Source: Flavobacterium sp.
GTDB taxonomy: Bacteria; Bacteroidota; Bacteroidia; Flavobacteriales; Flavobacteriaceae
Direction: 5' to 3'
Assembly: GCF_024642105.1 (NCBI RefSeq)
Contig: NZ_JAHEBT010000055.1
Location: 124,001 to 188,000, forward strand
Length of the DNA stretch: 64,000 nt
Shown: positions 8,957 through 18,298 of the stretch, piece after piece
How the letters are laid out: each line of letters begins with the position of its first letter
How positions within the stretch are numbered: position 1 is the first letter of the stretch
The notes under the pieces: model-generated
Databases searched by the model: none
What the model saw: only the letters and a program-made list of their open reading frames with translations
Told to the model about the DNA's origin: nothing
Position numbers and translations under genes: made by a program

Positions 8957-10050
8957 TGGATTGGTTTTGAGAATAAATTGGTAAAATACGCATTCACTTG
9001 CGTAAAGATAAGCACAATTTCAACGACAGGGAACCACAATTTAATATCGTTTTCTTTTAATTTTCCAGCTGCAAATCCAACTACAGTCCAAGCCACCAAA
9101 TAACGCACCACAAAAATGCTTAAAACGATAATCCACTCCAATTGAAATGCTAACAAAATAGCTGCCATTAAGATAAATAACAATTGGGAACCGTAAAAAA
9201 TCCCTAATCGCAATTGGTCTATTGATTTAAAGTAATTAGCAGTGGCAATTTGCCTTCTTTTTTGATTGAAAAAGGCAGAAAAAGTAGTCTTTGGTTTCGA
9301 ATAAGAAAAACTTTCAGGAGTATAGGCAATAGTGGTATTTTTACCGTTTGCCGCTTGATTGATGAATAATTCATCGTCGCCTGTACGTATTTGCATGTGG
9401 TCTATAAAACCGTTTACATTAAAAAATTCTTCCTTTTTGTAGGCCATATTACGGCCCACACCCATATAGGGATGTCCTAATTTTGCCCAAGAAAAATATT
9501 GAATGGTGTTCAATACATTTTCAAAACGGATAATTTTATTTAAGAATGAGTTGGCTATTTTTTCATATTTACCATAGCCTAATACGATTGTTTTTTGCAT
9601 GGTAAATTGCGAACTCATAGCGGTAATCCAATCTTTTGATGTAGGATAACAGTCGGCATCAGTGAAAAGAAGGTATTCTTTTTTGGCTGCTTTAATTCCT
9701 AAAGTCAAGGCGTATTTTTTGTTGCCCCAAAAGGCTTCGTTATTCTCTACTTTTACTAAACGAACATTAGGGTATTGCTTTTCAAATTGTTCGAAAATTT
9801 CTAATGTATTGTCGCCCGAAGCATCGTCAATCAAAACGATTTCAAAATCAGGGTAATTTTGTTCGGCTAAAAGCGGAATGTAATTGGCTACATTTTCTTC
9901 TTCATTTTTGGCACAAACGATTACCGAAATAGGAATTCTTTTGGGTGTAATTTTTTGTGCTTTTGCAAAAGCAAATTTTCCAAAAACGCCTAAATAGTAA
10001 ACCAATTGAATAGCAGCTAAGGCAATAAAAATGTACAGCAGTATAAGCAT
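8947..10050 (-). CDS. Family 2 glycosyltransferase, membrane bound
   Basis: 367 residues from ATG 10050; an upstream in-frame ATG at 10080 is possible. An N-terminal helix (MLILLYIFIALAAIQLVYYL) is followed by a GT-A domain with SVIVCAKNEEENVANYI, DDASGDNT and the TDADC (DxD) metal site. The QKRRQ motif and about three C-terminal helices follow, as in processive or lipid-linked transferases. The donor and acceptor are unknown. The gene overlaps the sigma factor downstream. Confidence 0.88.
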   Translation of the reverse strand: MLILLYIFIALAAIQLVYYLGVFGKFAFAKAQKITPKRIPISVIVCAKNEEENVANYIPLLAEQNYPDFEIVLIDDASGDNTLEIFEQFEKQYPNVRLVKVENNEAFWGNKKYALTLGIKAAKKEYLLFTDADCYPTSKDWITAMSSQFTMQKTIVLGYGKYEKIANSFLNKIIRFENVLNTIQYFSWAKLGHPYMGVGRNMAYKKEEFFNVNGFIDHMQIRTGDDELFINQAANGKNTTIAYTPESFSYSKPKTTFSAFFNQKRRQIATANYFKSIDQLRLGIFYGSQLLFILMAAILLAFQLEWIIVLSIFVVRYLVAWTVVGFAAGKLKENDIKLWFPVVEIVLIFTQVNAYFTNLFSKPIHWK

Positions 10051-10177
10051 GGGGAAATTGTCTTTTAAAATCGAGTGCAAAGGTATGAATACAATTGTAA
10101 AATTTAAAAGTATAAATAGTATTTTTTGAAAGCTATTTTACCTTTTAATTGGTTAACTTCAATAGAAACGTTAGTTG

Positions 10178-11191
10178 TTAGATCACATTGACTTCCGCTT
10201 CGATATGAATGCCGAAAGTACTAAAAACAGTGTCTTGAATATTTTTTGAAACGGCCAAAATTTCTTGTCCAGTAGCATTTCCATAATTGACTAAGACCAA
10301 TGCTTGGTTTTTATGCACGCCAGCATCGCCAAAACGTTTGCCTTTGAAACCCGCTTGTTCAATTAACCAGCCTGCAGGTACTTTGACTTCGGTGGCTGAA
10401 ACTTCGAAGTATTTCATGTCAGGAAATTGTTGGTGAATTTTCTCAAAATCTGATTTTGGAACAATTGGATTTTTAAAGAAGCTACCGCTATTCCCTAATT
10501 CTTTTGGGTCGGGTAATTTACTTTGACGAATGGCAATTACGGCATTGCTAACGTCTTTTAGACTAGGGTTTTTGATGTTTTTTTTCTCCAATTCGCCTAA
10601 AATATCACCATAGGAAGTGTTGATTTTGTGATGGCGTTTGGTCAATTTAAAAACTACAGAGGTGATGATGTATTGGTCTTTGACTTCATTTTTGAAAATG
10701 CTTTCTCGGTAACCAAAATGACATTCCTCATTCTGAAACGTTCTCATTTCTTGATTGGCAATAGCGATTGCTTGGCAAGAAATAAAATTGTCTTTGATTT
10801 CGGCACCATAAGCACCAATGTTTTGCACTGGAGTAGTTCCTACGTTACCAGGAATCAGCGACATGTTTTCTAATCCGCCAAAATTTTGATCAATAGTCCA
10901 AAGTACAAATTCGTGCCAGTTTTCGCCTGCCTGACTTTCTACCCATACAAAATCATCATCTTCTTCAATGATTTTTTTGCCTTTCAAATCGATATGAATG
11001 ACTAAAGCATCAATGTCTTGGGTCAAAAGCATATTGCTTCCGCCTCCTAGAATAAATTTTTTCTCTGTTGGGTTTTCAACTAAGACGGTTTTCAACTCTG
11101 CTAACGAATGTACCGCGGTGAATTTTTTTGCCTTGGCTTCAATGCCAAAAGTATTGTAGTTTTTTAGAGAAAAATTAGATTGTAGCGTCAT
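10178..11191 (-). CDS. murB: UDP-N-acetylenolpyruvoylglucosamine reductase
   Basis: 337 residues from ATG 11191; the longer start at 11218 adds nine residues not seen in the family. MurB reduces UDP-GlcNAc-enolpyruvate to UDP-MurNAc with FAD and NADPH. FAD-binding motifs GGGSNMLL and IPGNVGTTPVQNIGAYGAE are present, as is the proton-donor serine in GNSGSFFKNP. The length matches the long type I form. It is in line with DUF2461 upstream. Confidence 0.95.
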   Translation of the reverse strand: MTLQSNFSLKNYNTFGIEAKAKKFTAVHSLAELKTVLVENPTEKKFILGGGSNMLLTQDIDALVIHIDLKGKKIIEEDDDFVWVESQAGENWHEFVLWTIDQNFGGLENMSLIPGNVGTTPVQNIGAYGAEIKDNFISCQAIAIANQEMRTFQNEECHFGYRESIFKNEVKDQYIITSVVFKLTKRHHKINTSYGDILGELEKKNIKNPSLKDVSNAVIAIRQSKLPDPKELGNSGSFFKNPIVPKSDFEKIHQQFPDMKYFEVSATEVKVPAGWLIEQAGFKGKRFGDAGVHKNQALVLVNYGNATGQEILAVSKNIQDTVFSTFGIHIEAEVNVI

Positions 11192-11227
11192 GGAATAAAA
11201 TGCTTTTTGAAAGTTCAAAAATACGAA

Positions 11228-11905
11228 TTAAAATTCGTCAGTAGTTACCGCGCGATTGATAAAATCGTTCAAAGGTTTTAAAGCGATTAATTTTTTGGAC
11301 ATTGTAGCGACAAAATCTTTTTTCAAGACTTCTGAAATGTCGAATTTTTGACTGGCTTCAAAACTTTTTAATTTTAAAAACTCAATAGCGGGATGGTCTT
11401 TTTCGTATCCACGAGGCGGATTTTTTAACACACTGGATTCATTTCGGTCAAAATCACCAAACTCTTTTTTGAAATTTTTCTCTTGCAGGATGGCCTCTAA
11501 ATCGTCGTAAAAAAAGGCAATTTCTTTACGGACTTTTTTTAAATCCTCGGATTCAGGGCAATAAAATCCACCCGCAATAAAGCTTTTGTTTCTTTCGATA
11601 TGAACGTAGTAACCGGAACGATTGTTCCCTTTGCTACCTGAAGAAAGCCAAACTCCAACATGTGATTTATAAGGTGTTTTGTCTTTTGAAAAACGAATGT
11701 CCCGATTGATTCTAAACGTACAATTTTTAACTTCCAATAGCTCGAGTGAAGGATCTAGAGGTTTCATGACATCCAGAAAATTGCCTACTAATTGTTGGTA
11801 GTCTTTTTTGAATGTCTCGTATCTTTTTTTGTTTTCTAAAAACCATTCTCTATTGTTGTTGGCTTTTAAATCATCTAAAAATTGTAGGCTGTCTTTGGAT
11901 AACAT
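11228..11905 (-). CDS. DUF2461 (TIGR02453) family protein
   Basis: 225 residues. It opens with FLDDLKANNNREWFLENKKRY and contains FRINRDIRFSKDKTPYKSHVG and GGFYCPESEDLKKVRKEI, the signature of the DUF2461/TIGR02453 family. The family has no firmly assigned function. It is cytosolic by lack of a signal or membrane segment, and 10 bases separate it from the rhodanese-thioredoxin gene upstream. Confidence 0.88.
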   Translation of the reverse strand: MLSKDSLQFLDDLKANNNREWFLENKKRYETFKKDYQQLVGNFLDVMKPLDPSLELLEVKNCTFRINRDIRFSKDKTPYKSHVGVWLSSGSKGNNRSGYYVHIERNKSFIAGGFYCPESEDLKKVRKEIAFFYDDLEAILQEKNFKKEFGDFDRNESSVLKNPPRGYEKDHPAIEFLKLKSFEASQKFDISEVLKKDFVATMSKKLIALKPLNDFINRAVTTDEF

Positions 11906-11915
11906 AGAGTGTTCT

Positions 11916-12617
11916 TTAGAATTGTTTTTTCAAATCAGTTTCGCTGATGTAACCGGAATGTTGCCATTTTAGTTGCTTGTTTTCATACAATAACAAAGTC
12001 GGCAGTTCGCTTATTTTCATTTCTGAAAGTAGGCTTTTATTTTGATCAGCATCTAGACGAATAATAATCATTTTATCTCCTAATTCTTTTTGCATTTTCA
12101 ATAAATAAGGCGTCATTTTTTTACAAGGGGCACACCATTCGGCATAAAAATCAATGAGTACTTTTTTATCCGAATTCAACAAGTCGGCATATTCTTTTTG
12201 TGTGATGCCTATTCTTTTTTCGTCGGGTTTAGATAAGCCTTCAGATGTCCATTTAAGAATTCCGCCTTCCATTTCAATGATAGTTGTGAAACCTAATTCC
12301 GCAAGTTTTTCGGCTGCAAGATGGCTTCTTCTTCCACTTTTGCAATACACAAAAACAGGTTTTGACTTATCGTATTTCGAAGTATTGGCTACAAAATCAG
12401 GGCTTAGCCAATTCACGTTTTGGGCGTTTTGTAAATGTTCTGAAGCGTATTCTTCTGGAGTTCTTACGTCTAAAATTTGAGCATTTGGCGTAGCTGCTAT
12501 TTCTTTTTTAAATGCAACAGGGTCGATTAGTTTGCTGTTTTTTTGAGTTTGTCCGTTGCAAGAAGTTAATGCAAAAACAAGTAGTGCTAGTGCTATTTTT
12601 TGTAGTTTCATAATCAA
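11916..12617 (-). CDS. Rhodanese-thioredoxin fusion lipoprotein
   Basis: 233 residues. A lipoprotein signal ends in LTSC (Cys20). A rhodanese domain (about 35-130) has the active-site Cys92 in YCKSGRRS, and a thioredoxin domain (about 138-233) carries WCAPC at 161-165. The domain order suggests an envelope redox protein that couples a persulfide-carrying or thiol-sensing module to a disulfide exchanger. The substrate is not evident. ATG 12611 is an equally good start two codons in. Confidence 0.88.
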   Translation of the reverse strand: MIMKLQKIALALLVFALTSCNGQTQKNSKLIDPVAFKKEIAATPNAQILDVRTPEEYASEHLQNAQNVNWLSPDFVANTSKYDKSKPVFVYCKSGRRSHLAAEKLAELGFTTIIEMEGGILKWTSEGLSKPDEKRIGITQKEYADLLNSDKKVLIDFYAEWCAPCKKMTPYLLKMQKELGDKMIIIRLDADQNKSLLSEMKISELPTLLLYENKQLKWQHSGYISETDLKKQF

Positions 12618-12692
12618 GTTGTTTTACTAATGTGATACGCTAATTTATGTAAATTTTTCCTCAGATACTTTGATGAGCATCTTAAATAAAAG

Positions 12693-13772
12693 TTATAAAT
12701 TGAAAATTTTGTAGCTCTGATGCGTTGATTTAACGATGGTTTCTGTTCGTTCAGGGTGAGTATCAGAAATAAAGAGTTGTCCAAAAGTATCACTATTAAC
12801 CATTTCTACAATTTTAGCTACGCGACTTTCATCTAATTTGTCAAAAATATCATCAAAAAGTAAGATAGGTTTCACGCCACTTTGTTTTTTTAAGAATTCA
12901 AATTGGGCTAATTTTAAGGCGATCAAAAACGATTTTTGCTGGCCTTGGGAACCAAATTTTTTGATTGGGTGTGCATCGATTTCAAACGATAAATCGTCTT
13001 TGTGAATCCCAACACTAGTATATTGTAAAGCACGATCTTTATTGATATTTTCTTGTAAGAGTGTTGCCAAATCCTTTTCAAATAAATGACTCTCATACAC
13101 GAGTTGAACCGTTTCTTGAGAATCGGTTATAGCTTGGTGGTGTTTGTTGAAAATTGGAATAAACTCTTCGATAAACGACTTTCGTTTTTCGAAAATAGAT
13201 TGCGCAAACCCGTTGAGTTGTTCATTATATATGGATAAAGTATCGTTGTCAAAGACGTGATTCAAGGCGAAGTACTTCAACAAAGCATTGCGCTGGCTGA
13301 TTACTTTTTGGTATTGAATGAGCTGTTGCAAATAAAGCGCGTCCAATTGTGAAATGACGCTGTCCATGAACTTGCGACGCGTTTCGCTTCCTTCGATGAT
13401 TAAATCCCTGTCGGCTGGCGAAATAATCACTAAGGGAACAAAACCAATGTGGTCTGAAAACTTGTCGTAAACTTTTCCGTTGCGTTTTAAGATTTTCTTT
13501 TGTCCTTTTTTCAGGCTGCAAACAATTTGTTCGGCACGATTTTCTTTTTCCAATTCGGCATCAATGACAAAAAACTCTTCGCCGTGTTTAATATTTTGTA
13601 CAGCAAGTGGATTGAAATAGCTTTTTCCGTATGATAGATGGTAAATCGCATCGAGTACATTGGTTTTTCCGATTCCGTTTTTTCCAACAAAACAATTGAT
13701 TTTGGTGTCAAACTCGAAATTAGCTTCAGAAAAGTTCTTGTAATTGAATAATGAAATCTTTTTTAAATACAT
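12693..13772 (-). CDS. recF: DNA replication and repair protein RecF
   Basis: 359 residues from ATG 13772, the family length; the in-frame ATG at 13823 would add 17 residues rich in Lys/Arg/Phe. It is an SMC-like ATPase that loads RecA at gaps. Walker A is G30-KNGIGKT, the signature is [17 protein letters not shown], and Walker B is [15 protein letters not shown]. Transcribed alone, divergent from the TPR gene. Confidence 0.95.
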   Translation of the reverse strand: MYLKKISLFNYKNFSEANFEFDTKINCFVGKNGIGKTNVLDAIYHLSYGKSYFNPLAVQNIKHGEEFFVIDAELEKENRAEQIVCSLKKGQKKILKRNGKVYDKFSDHIGFVPLVIISPADRDLIIEGSETRRKFMDSVISQLDALYLQQLIQYQKVISQRNALLKYFALNHVFDNDTLSIYNEQLNGFAQSIFEKRKSFIEEFIPIFNKHHQAITDSQETVQLVYESHLFEKDLATLLQENINKDRALQYTSVGIHKDDLSFEIDAHPIKKFGSQGQQKSFLIALKLAQFEFLKKQSGVKPILLFDDIFDKLDESRVAKIVEMVNSDTFGQLFISDTHPERTETIVKSTHQSYKIFNL

Positions 13773-13883
13773 TTTTTGTCTTGCTGGAATGAAGAATGGG
13801 GCTTTATTAGAGCGCTTTTTCAAACTGCCCGCAAATTATTGAAAAATATCCATAAAATGCCTTTTAGATTTGAATAAAAATTT

Positions 13884-13891
13884 TATTTTTG
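13884..13891 (+). promoter_or_regulatory. Candidate -7 box for the TPR gene
   Basis: TATTTTTG matches TAnnTTTG and lies 22 bases before ATG 13914. No well-spaced TTG was found upstream, so confidence is low. Confidence 0.35.
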
Positions 13892-13913
13892 CCACTCACT
13901 AAATTAAATTGAA

Positions 13914-14687
13914 ATGGCCACTTATAATAAAAGAGGATATAAAACCCCGAAAGAAAAAGAAGTAAAAGAAGTTGTTGAAGACGTTCAGATTGATGAAAAA
14001 GACAGTACAACTGCTGGTGTTTTCTCAAAATTAGATGAAACTGCTTCAAAAACAGAAGATTTTGTTGCTAAAAATCAAAAAGTAATTATTGGTTTTGTTG
14101 CTGCAATTGCTTTGGTAACTGTTGGGTATTTAGCATTTGAAAAATTCATTGCTACACCAAAAGAAGAAGAAGCGGCAAATGAAATGTTTGTGGCACAACA
14201 AAATTTCCAAAAAGCAACTGATGGAGTAGCTAGTGACTCTTTGTATAAATTGTCATTGAATGGTTCTGAGGGTAAATTCGGATTCATTAAAATTGCTGAC
14301 GAATATTCAGGAACTGATGCAGGAAATTTAGCGAACTATTATGCAGGTATTGCTTATTTGAATACAGGTAAATATGCTGAAGCAATTGATTTCTTAAGCA
14401 AGTTTGAATCTAAAGATATGATCTTAGGTGCTTTGGCAAAAGGAGCTATCGGAGATGCTTACGCTCAAAAAAATCAACCAAAAGAAGCTTTAGAAAATTA
14501 TATCAAAGCAGCAGAAGCAAGTAAAAATGATTTTACAACACCTCGTTTCTTATTGAAAGCAGGTAAAACGGCTTTGGCTTTAGGGAAAAAAGAAGACGCT
14601 TTAAAATACCTTACCGATATTAAAGATAATTATGATACTACTCCTGAAGCTGCTTCAGTAGATGTATTGATTGGATTGGCGCAATAG
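13914..14687 (+). CDS. Membrane-anchored tetratricopeptide repeat protein
   Basis: 257 residues. A charged N-terminal cytoplasmic stretch is followed by one transmembrane helix (VIIGFVAAIALVTVGYLAF, about 58-76) and TPR-like helical repeats (for example NLANYYAGIAYLNTGKYAEAI and GAIGDAYAQKNQPKEALENY). The layout resembles YfgM-type ancillary proteins of the Sec/BAM pathway, an inference from architecture only. It precedes ribH and is separated from it by a long imperfect hairpin. Confidence 0.8.
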   Translation: MATYNKRGYKTPKEKEVKEVVEDVQIDEKDSTTAGVFSKLDETASKTEDFVAKNQKVIIGFVAAIALVTVGYLAFEKFIATPKEEEAANEMFVAQQNFQKATDGVASDSLYKLSLNGSEGKFGFIKIADEYSGTDAGNLANYYAGIAYLNTGKYAEAIDFLSKFESKDMILGALAKGAIGDAYAQKNQPKEALENYIKAAEASKNDFTTPRFLLKAGKTALALGKKEDALKYLTDIKDNYDTTPEAASVDVLIGLAQ

Positions 14688-14708
14688 TCAAATACCCAAA
14701 TAAAGTTT

Positions 14709-14772
14709 AGGTTAGCAATTATAATGCAATTAGATTTTGTCTAATTAGTTGTAATTTCTAACCTTTATTTTT
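14709..14772 (+). terminator. Long imperfect hairpin, probable terminator
   Basis: AGGTTAG (14709-14715) pairs with CTAACCT (14758-14764), with mostly complementary AT-rich sequence between and a following T-rich tract. It lies 22 bases past the TPR gene stop and before ribH. Confidence 0.6.
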
Positions 14773-14807
14773 ATCTTTAACCTAAAACCTTTAAAAATCA
14801 ATTAACG

Positions 14808-15380
14808 ATGGCTACCGAAAATAAAAATTTATCAGAATACGATAAAAATAGTGTTCCTGATGCACGCAACTTTCGTTTTGGGATTGTAGTGGCAGAATGG
14901 AATGAAACCATTACCGAAGGATTGTATAATGGTGCTTTTGCAGCGTTGATAGAAAATCAAGTTCCTCCACAACAGATTATTCGTTGGAACGTACCTGGAA
15001 GTTTTGAATTAGTGTATGGTGCCAAGAAAATGCTGCAAACACAAAATGTAGATGCGGTTATTGTAATTGGTTGTGTCATTCAAGGACAAACCAAGCATTT
15101 TGATTTTGTTTGCGAAGGCGTAACACAAGGGGTTAAAGATTTGAATGTACAAACTGATATTCCCGTTATTTTTTGTGTGTTGACAGACAATACGATGCAA
15201 CAGTCTATTGATAGAAGTGGTGGCATTCACGGAAATAAAGGAACCGAAGCAGCTATTGCAGCTATTAAAATGGCATTTATTCGTCAACAAGCTTCATTGT
15301 CTCATCAAATTGATAATCAACACTTATTAGGAAGTGGGGCATTACAAATTGAGAACAATCCGTTGCAAATAGAAGAATAG
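14808..15380 (+). CDS. ribH: 6,7-dimethyl-8-ribityllumazine synthase
   Basis: 190 residues. It condenses the butanone phosphate and pyrimidine precursors in riboflavin synthesis. Conserved motifs are the NVPGSFELVYGAKKM substrate loop and the catalytic His97 in GQTKHFDFV. The core family is about 155 residues; here about 15 extra N-terminal and 25 extra C-terminal residues (from SLSHQIDNQHLL on) are poorly conserved tails. Other rib genes are not in the window. Confidence 0.95.
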   Translation: MATENKNLSEYDKNSVPDARNFRFGIVVAEWNETITEGLYNGAFAALIENQVPPQQIIRWNVPGSFELVYGAKKMLQTQNVDAVIVIGCVIQGQTKHFDFVCEGVTQGVKDLNVQTDIPVIFCVLTDNTMQQSIDRSGGIHGNKGTEAAIAAIKMAFIRQQASLSHQIDNQHLLGSGALQIENNPLQIEE

Positions 15381-15402
15381 TTAAAATAATATACCTGAAC
15401 GA

Positions 15403-15555
15403 GGGTGTCTAAAAGCACGAGTTTTGTCATTCCGAATTCATTTCGGAATCTATAAATAAAATTGTCAATCAATTATTTTAAGAAACTGACCCGAGCGATC
15501 GCGAACAGGCGAAGCAAACAAGTTCAGTTTGACAAGAACAAGACTTTTAAGTCAC
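15403..15555. repeat. MITE-like intergenic repeat, copy 1
   Basis: It holds the palindrome ATTCCGAATTCATTTCGGAAT (two halves around TCA) and ends near TTTGACAAGAACAAGA. The same parts recur in inverted orientation at 32355-32467. This copy carries about 25 extra bases around GAGCGATCGCGAACAGG, between GAAACTGA and ACAAGTTCAG. It starts at TGTCTAAAA. It lies in the ribH-mutL gap (15381-15664), which otherwise shows no gene. Confidence 0.75.
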
Positions 15556-15664
15556 TCTTTTCTGTTTTTTGTAATTACGGATGTTTTAAAACCAAGTATA
15601 AATTCCCTAAATTTGTGCTTTGTGGTTCAATCACAAATTAACCCCAACAATTAAATTTTTTTTG

Positions 15665-17527
15665 ATGTCGAGTATTATTCAATTGCTTCCTGATCATGTT
15701 GCCAATCAAATTGCCGCTGGTGAAGTGGTGCAACGACCGGCTTCGGTAGTGAAAGAGTTATTGGAAAATGCAGTGGATGCTAAAGCAACCGACATCAAGT
15801 TAATCATCAAAGATGCCGGAAAATCTTTGATTCAGGTAATTGATAACGGTGTGGGTATGAGTGTGACTGATGCGCGTTTGTGTTTTGAACGTCATGCTAC
15901 CTCTAAAATTCGTCAGGCCGAAGATTTATTTTCATTACATACCAAAGGATTTCGTGGCGAAGCCTTGGCTTCGATTGCAGCGATTGCTCATGTGGAGATG
16001 AAAACCAAGCAAGATCAGGAAGAATTGGGAACGCATCTCATTATTGAGGGAAGTAAATTTGTTTCCCAAGAAGTAGCGGTTTTGCCCAAAGGAACTTCGT
16101 TTGCGGTTAAGAATCTGTTTTATAATATTCCGGCACGGCGTAATTTCTTGAAATCGGATATTGTGGAATACCGTCATGTCATTGACGAGTTTCAACGGGT
16201 TGCTTTGGCTCATCCCAACATTCATTTTACGTTTTACCACAATGGAAGTGAAATGTTCAATTTGCCTCAATCGAATTTTAGACAGCGAATTGTCGCTATT
16301 TTTTCGGGTAAAACCAATGAAAAATTAGTTCCGGTTCAAGAAGAAACAGAACTAGTCGAAATCCAAGGATTTGTGAGCAAACCTGAATTTGCCAAAAAGA
16401 ATAGGGGAGAGCAATTCTTTTTTGTGAACGATCGATACATCAAAAGCGGGTATTTGCATCATGCGGTAATGGCGGCTTATGACGGAATTTTAAAAGATGG
16501 TGCACAGCCGAGTTATTTCTTATTTCTATCGGTTCCTCCGCATACTATTGATATTAATATTCATCCTACTAAGACGGAGATTAAGTTTGACGACGAACAA
16601 GCCTTGTATGCGATTTTAAGAGCAGCTATCAAACACAGTTTGGGGCAATTTAATGTAGCTCCTGTTTTGGACTTTGATCGCGATGCTAATTTAGACACTC
16701 CGTATCATTATAAAGATTTGGAAGGGGCCATGCCAACGGTTCAGGTCGATGCTAATTTTAATCCGTTTGCAGAGACGCAACCTACAAAATCCTATTCAGG
16801 TTCTGGTTCCAATTATAAAAAAACAGAAATCGCTTCGAGTTGGGAAGGCTTGTATGTGGGATTGAAACAAGAAACCGAAACGCTTTCGGCCTCCAGTAAT
16901 TTTAGTTTTGAAAATGAGGAAGTTACGTCTTCTTTGTTTGATTTGGAAGATGCAGAGCCAACCGTACATAGAACGTATCAAATTCATAAAAAATACATTG
17001 TTTCGCCAATCAAATCAGGAATGGTGATTGTAGATCAGCAACGCGCACATCAACGAGTGTTGTACGAACAATTCTTGGTTAATATGACGGTGCATCAAGC
17101 ATCGAGTCAGCAATTGTTGTTTCCATTGAATTTGTATTTCTCTAAGAACGAGATGGAGTTAATTGCCGAATTGCAGTTGTCTTTGATGAATACCGGATTT
17201 GTTTTTGAAGAAACTCAGAAAGACCACGTGGTTATTTCAGGTATTCCAGTTAATATCACTGAAAGTGAAGTTTCGTTAGTTTTGGAACAATTGTTGAGTG
17301 ATTTGCAGGACGGTATTCCTGAAAGTAGTTTCAGTCAAAACGATACGATTGCCAAATCGATGGCCAAAAGTTTGGCGGTTAAAACTGGAAGTTATTTGAC
17401 CGAAAAAGAACAAGAAAATTTGGTTAACGGATTGTTTGCGTGTAAGGAGCCTAATGTTTCCCCTTTTCAAAAACCTACTTTCATCACGATGCGTGTGGAA
17501 GATATAGATAAAAAATTTGCCCTATGA
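15665..17527 (+). CDS. mutL: DNA mismatch repair protein MutL
   Basis: 620 residues from ATG 15665; the 15-residue extension from 15620 is not family-like. The N-terminal GHKL ATPase has ENAVDAKA, DNGVGM and FRGEALASIAAI. A linker of about 100 residues leads to the C-terminal dimerisation domain. The endonuclease motif DQHAxxE reads DQQRAHQR near residue 454, and the terminal CPHGRPT-type motif reads CKEPNVSPFQKPT, so metal-dependent nicking is doubtful. It overlaps the rhomboid gene by 4 bases. Confidence 0.95.
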   Translation: MSSIIQLLPDHVANQIAAGEVVQRPASVVKELLENAVDAKATDIKLIIKDAGKSLIQVIDNGVGMSVTDARLCFERHATSKIRQAEDLFSLHTKGFRGEALASIAAIAHVEMKTKQDQEELGTHLIIEGSKFVSQEVAVLPKGTSFAVKNLFYNIPARRNFLKSDIVEYRHVIDEFQRVALAHPNIHFTFYHNGSEMFNLPQSNFRQRIVAIFSGKTNEKLVPVQEETELVEIQGFVSKPEFAKKNRGEQFFFVNDRYIKSGYLHHAVMAAYDGILKDGAQPSYFLFLSVPPHTIDINIHPTKTEIKFDDEQALYAILRAAIKHSLGQFNVAPVLDFDRDANLDTPYHYKDLEGAMPTVQVDANFNPFAETQPTKSYSGSGSNYKKTEIASSWEGLYVGLKQETETLSASSNFSFENEEVTSSLFDLEDAEPTVHRTYQIHKKYIVSPIKSGMVIVDQQRAHQRVLYEQFLVNMTVHQASSQQLLFPLNLYFSKNEMELIAELQLSLMNTGFVFEETQKDHVVISGIPVNITESEVSLVLEQLLSDLQDGIPESSFSQNDTIAKSMAKSLAVKTGSYLTEKEQENLVNGLFACKEPNVSPFQKPTFITMRVEDIDKKFAL

Positions 17528-18270
17528 GAAATATGACCGAGACTGTTAAACAGTTAATCATTATTAATATTTTGTTTTTTATCGGTACGTTACTGGTATC
17601 TGGCCCTGCGTATCAATATTTAGCCTTGTTTTTTCCTGAAAATCCCGCTTTTAAAGCTTGGCAACCCATTACGTATATGTTCATGCACGGCGGATTTATG
17701 CATATTTTCTTTAATATGTTTGCGTTGTATTCATTTGGGTCGGCTTTAGAACTATTTTGGGGAAGTAAGAAGTTTTTGTTTTTCTATATTTCTTGCGGAT
17801 TGGGTTCTGCCTTGGTGCATGCCGGAGTGAATTATTATCATTTTCAAGAAGGTTTAAATACATTGTTGTCTAATGGTTTTTCGAAAGCAGAAATTGTACA
17901 ATTGCTTAATGAAGGTAAAATAGATACCCGATGGCAAGAATTATTGACTGTGTCTCAATTCCAGAATTTCACTAGCGCCTACATAGGAACTGCTGTTGGT
18001 GCTTCGGGAGCGATTTACGGAATCATTGTTGCTTTTGCATTTATGTTTCCTAATGCCGAATTGGCTTTGATGTTTGTGCCTATTCCTATCAAAGCGAAAT
18101 ACTTTGTACCGGGTTTGGTTTTGGTTGATTTGTATTTAGGGATTTCAGGTAAATCTATTTTTGGCGGCGGCGGAATTGCCCATTTTGCTCACGTAGGAGG
18201 GGCTTTGTTTGGCTTTCTTATTATGTGGTATTGGAAAAAGAATCAGTTCAATTCCAATCGCTGGAATTAG
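17524..18270 (+). CDS. Rhomboid intramembrane serine protease
   Basis: 248 residues with six predicted helices. The catalytic dyad is Ser161 in GASGAIYG and His223 in HFAHVGG. The conserved HGGFMHIFFNM motif is at about 55-65. A longer-than-usual loop (about 105-150) sits before the serine helix. The gene overlaps the mutL stop; ATG 17533 is an alternative start. It is followed by a second rhomboid. Confidence 0.92.
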   Translation: MRNMTETVKQLIIINILFFIGTLLVSGPAYQYLALFFPENPAFKAWQPITYMFMHGGFMHIFFNMFALYSFGSALELFWGSKKFLFFYISCGLGSALVHAGVNYYHFQEGLNTLLSNGFSKAEIVQLLNEGKIDTRWQELLTVSQFQNFTSAYIGTAVGASGAIYGIIVAFAFMFPNAELALMFVPIPIKAKYFVPGLVLVDLYLGISGKSIFGGGGIAHFAHVGGALFGFLIMWYWKKNQFNSNRWN

Positions 18271-18298
18271 TTGGACGCGATTATAAATAGAAGAATAC

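Noticed and set aside
12154..12480. 108-residue plus-strand open frame
   Set aside because: Antisense to the rhodanese-thioredoxin gene; no recognisable domain.
15935..16270. 111-residue minus-strand open frame
   Set aside because: Antisense to the conserved mutL ATPase domain.
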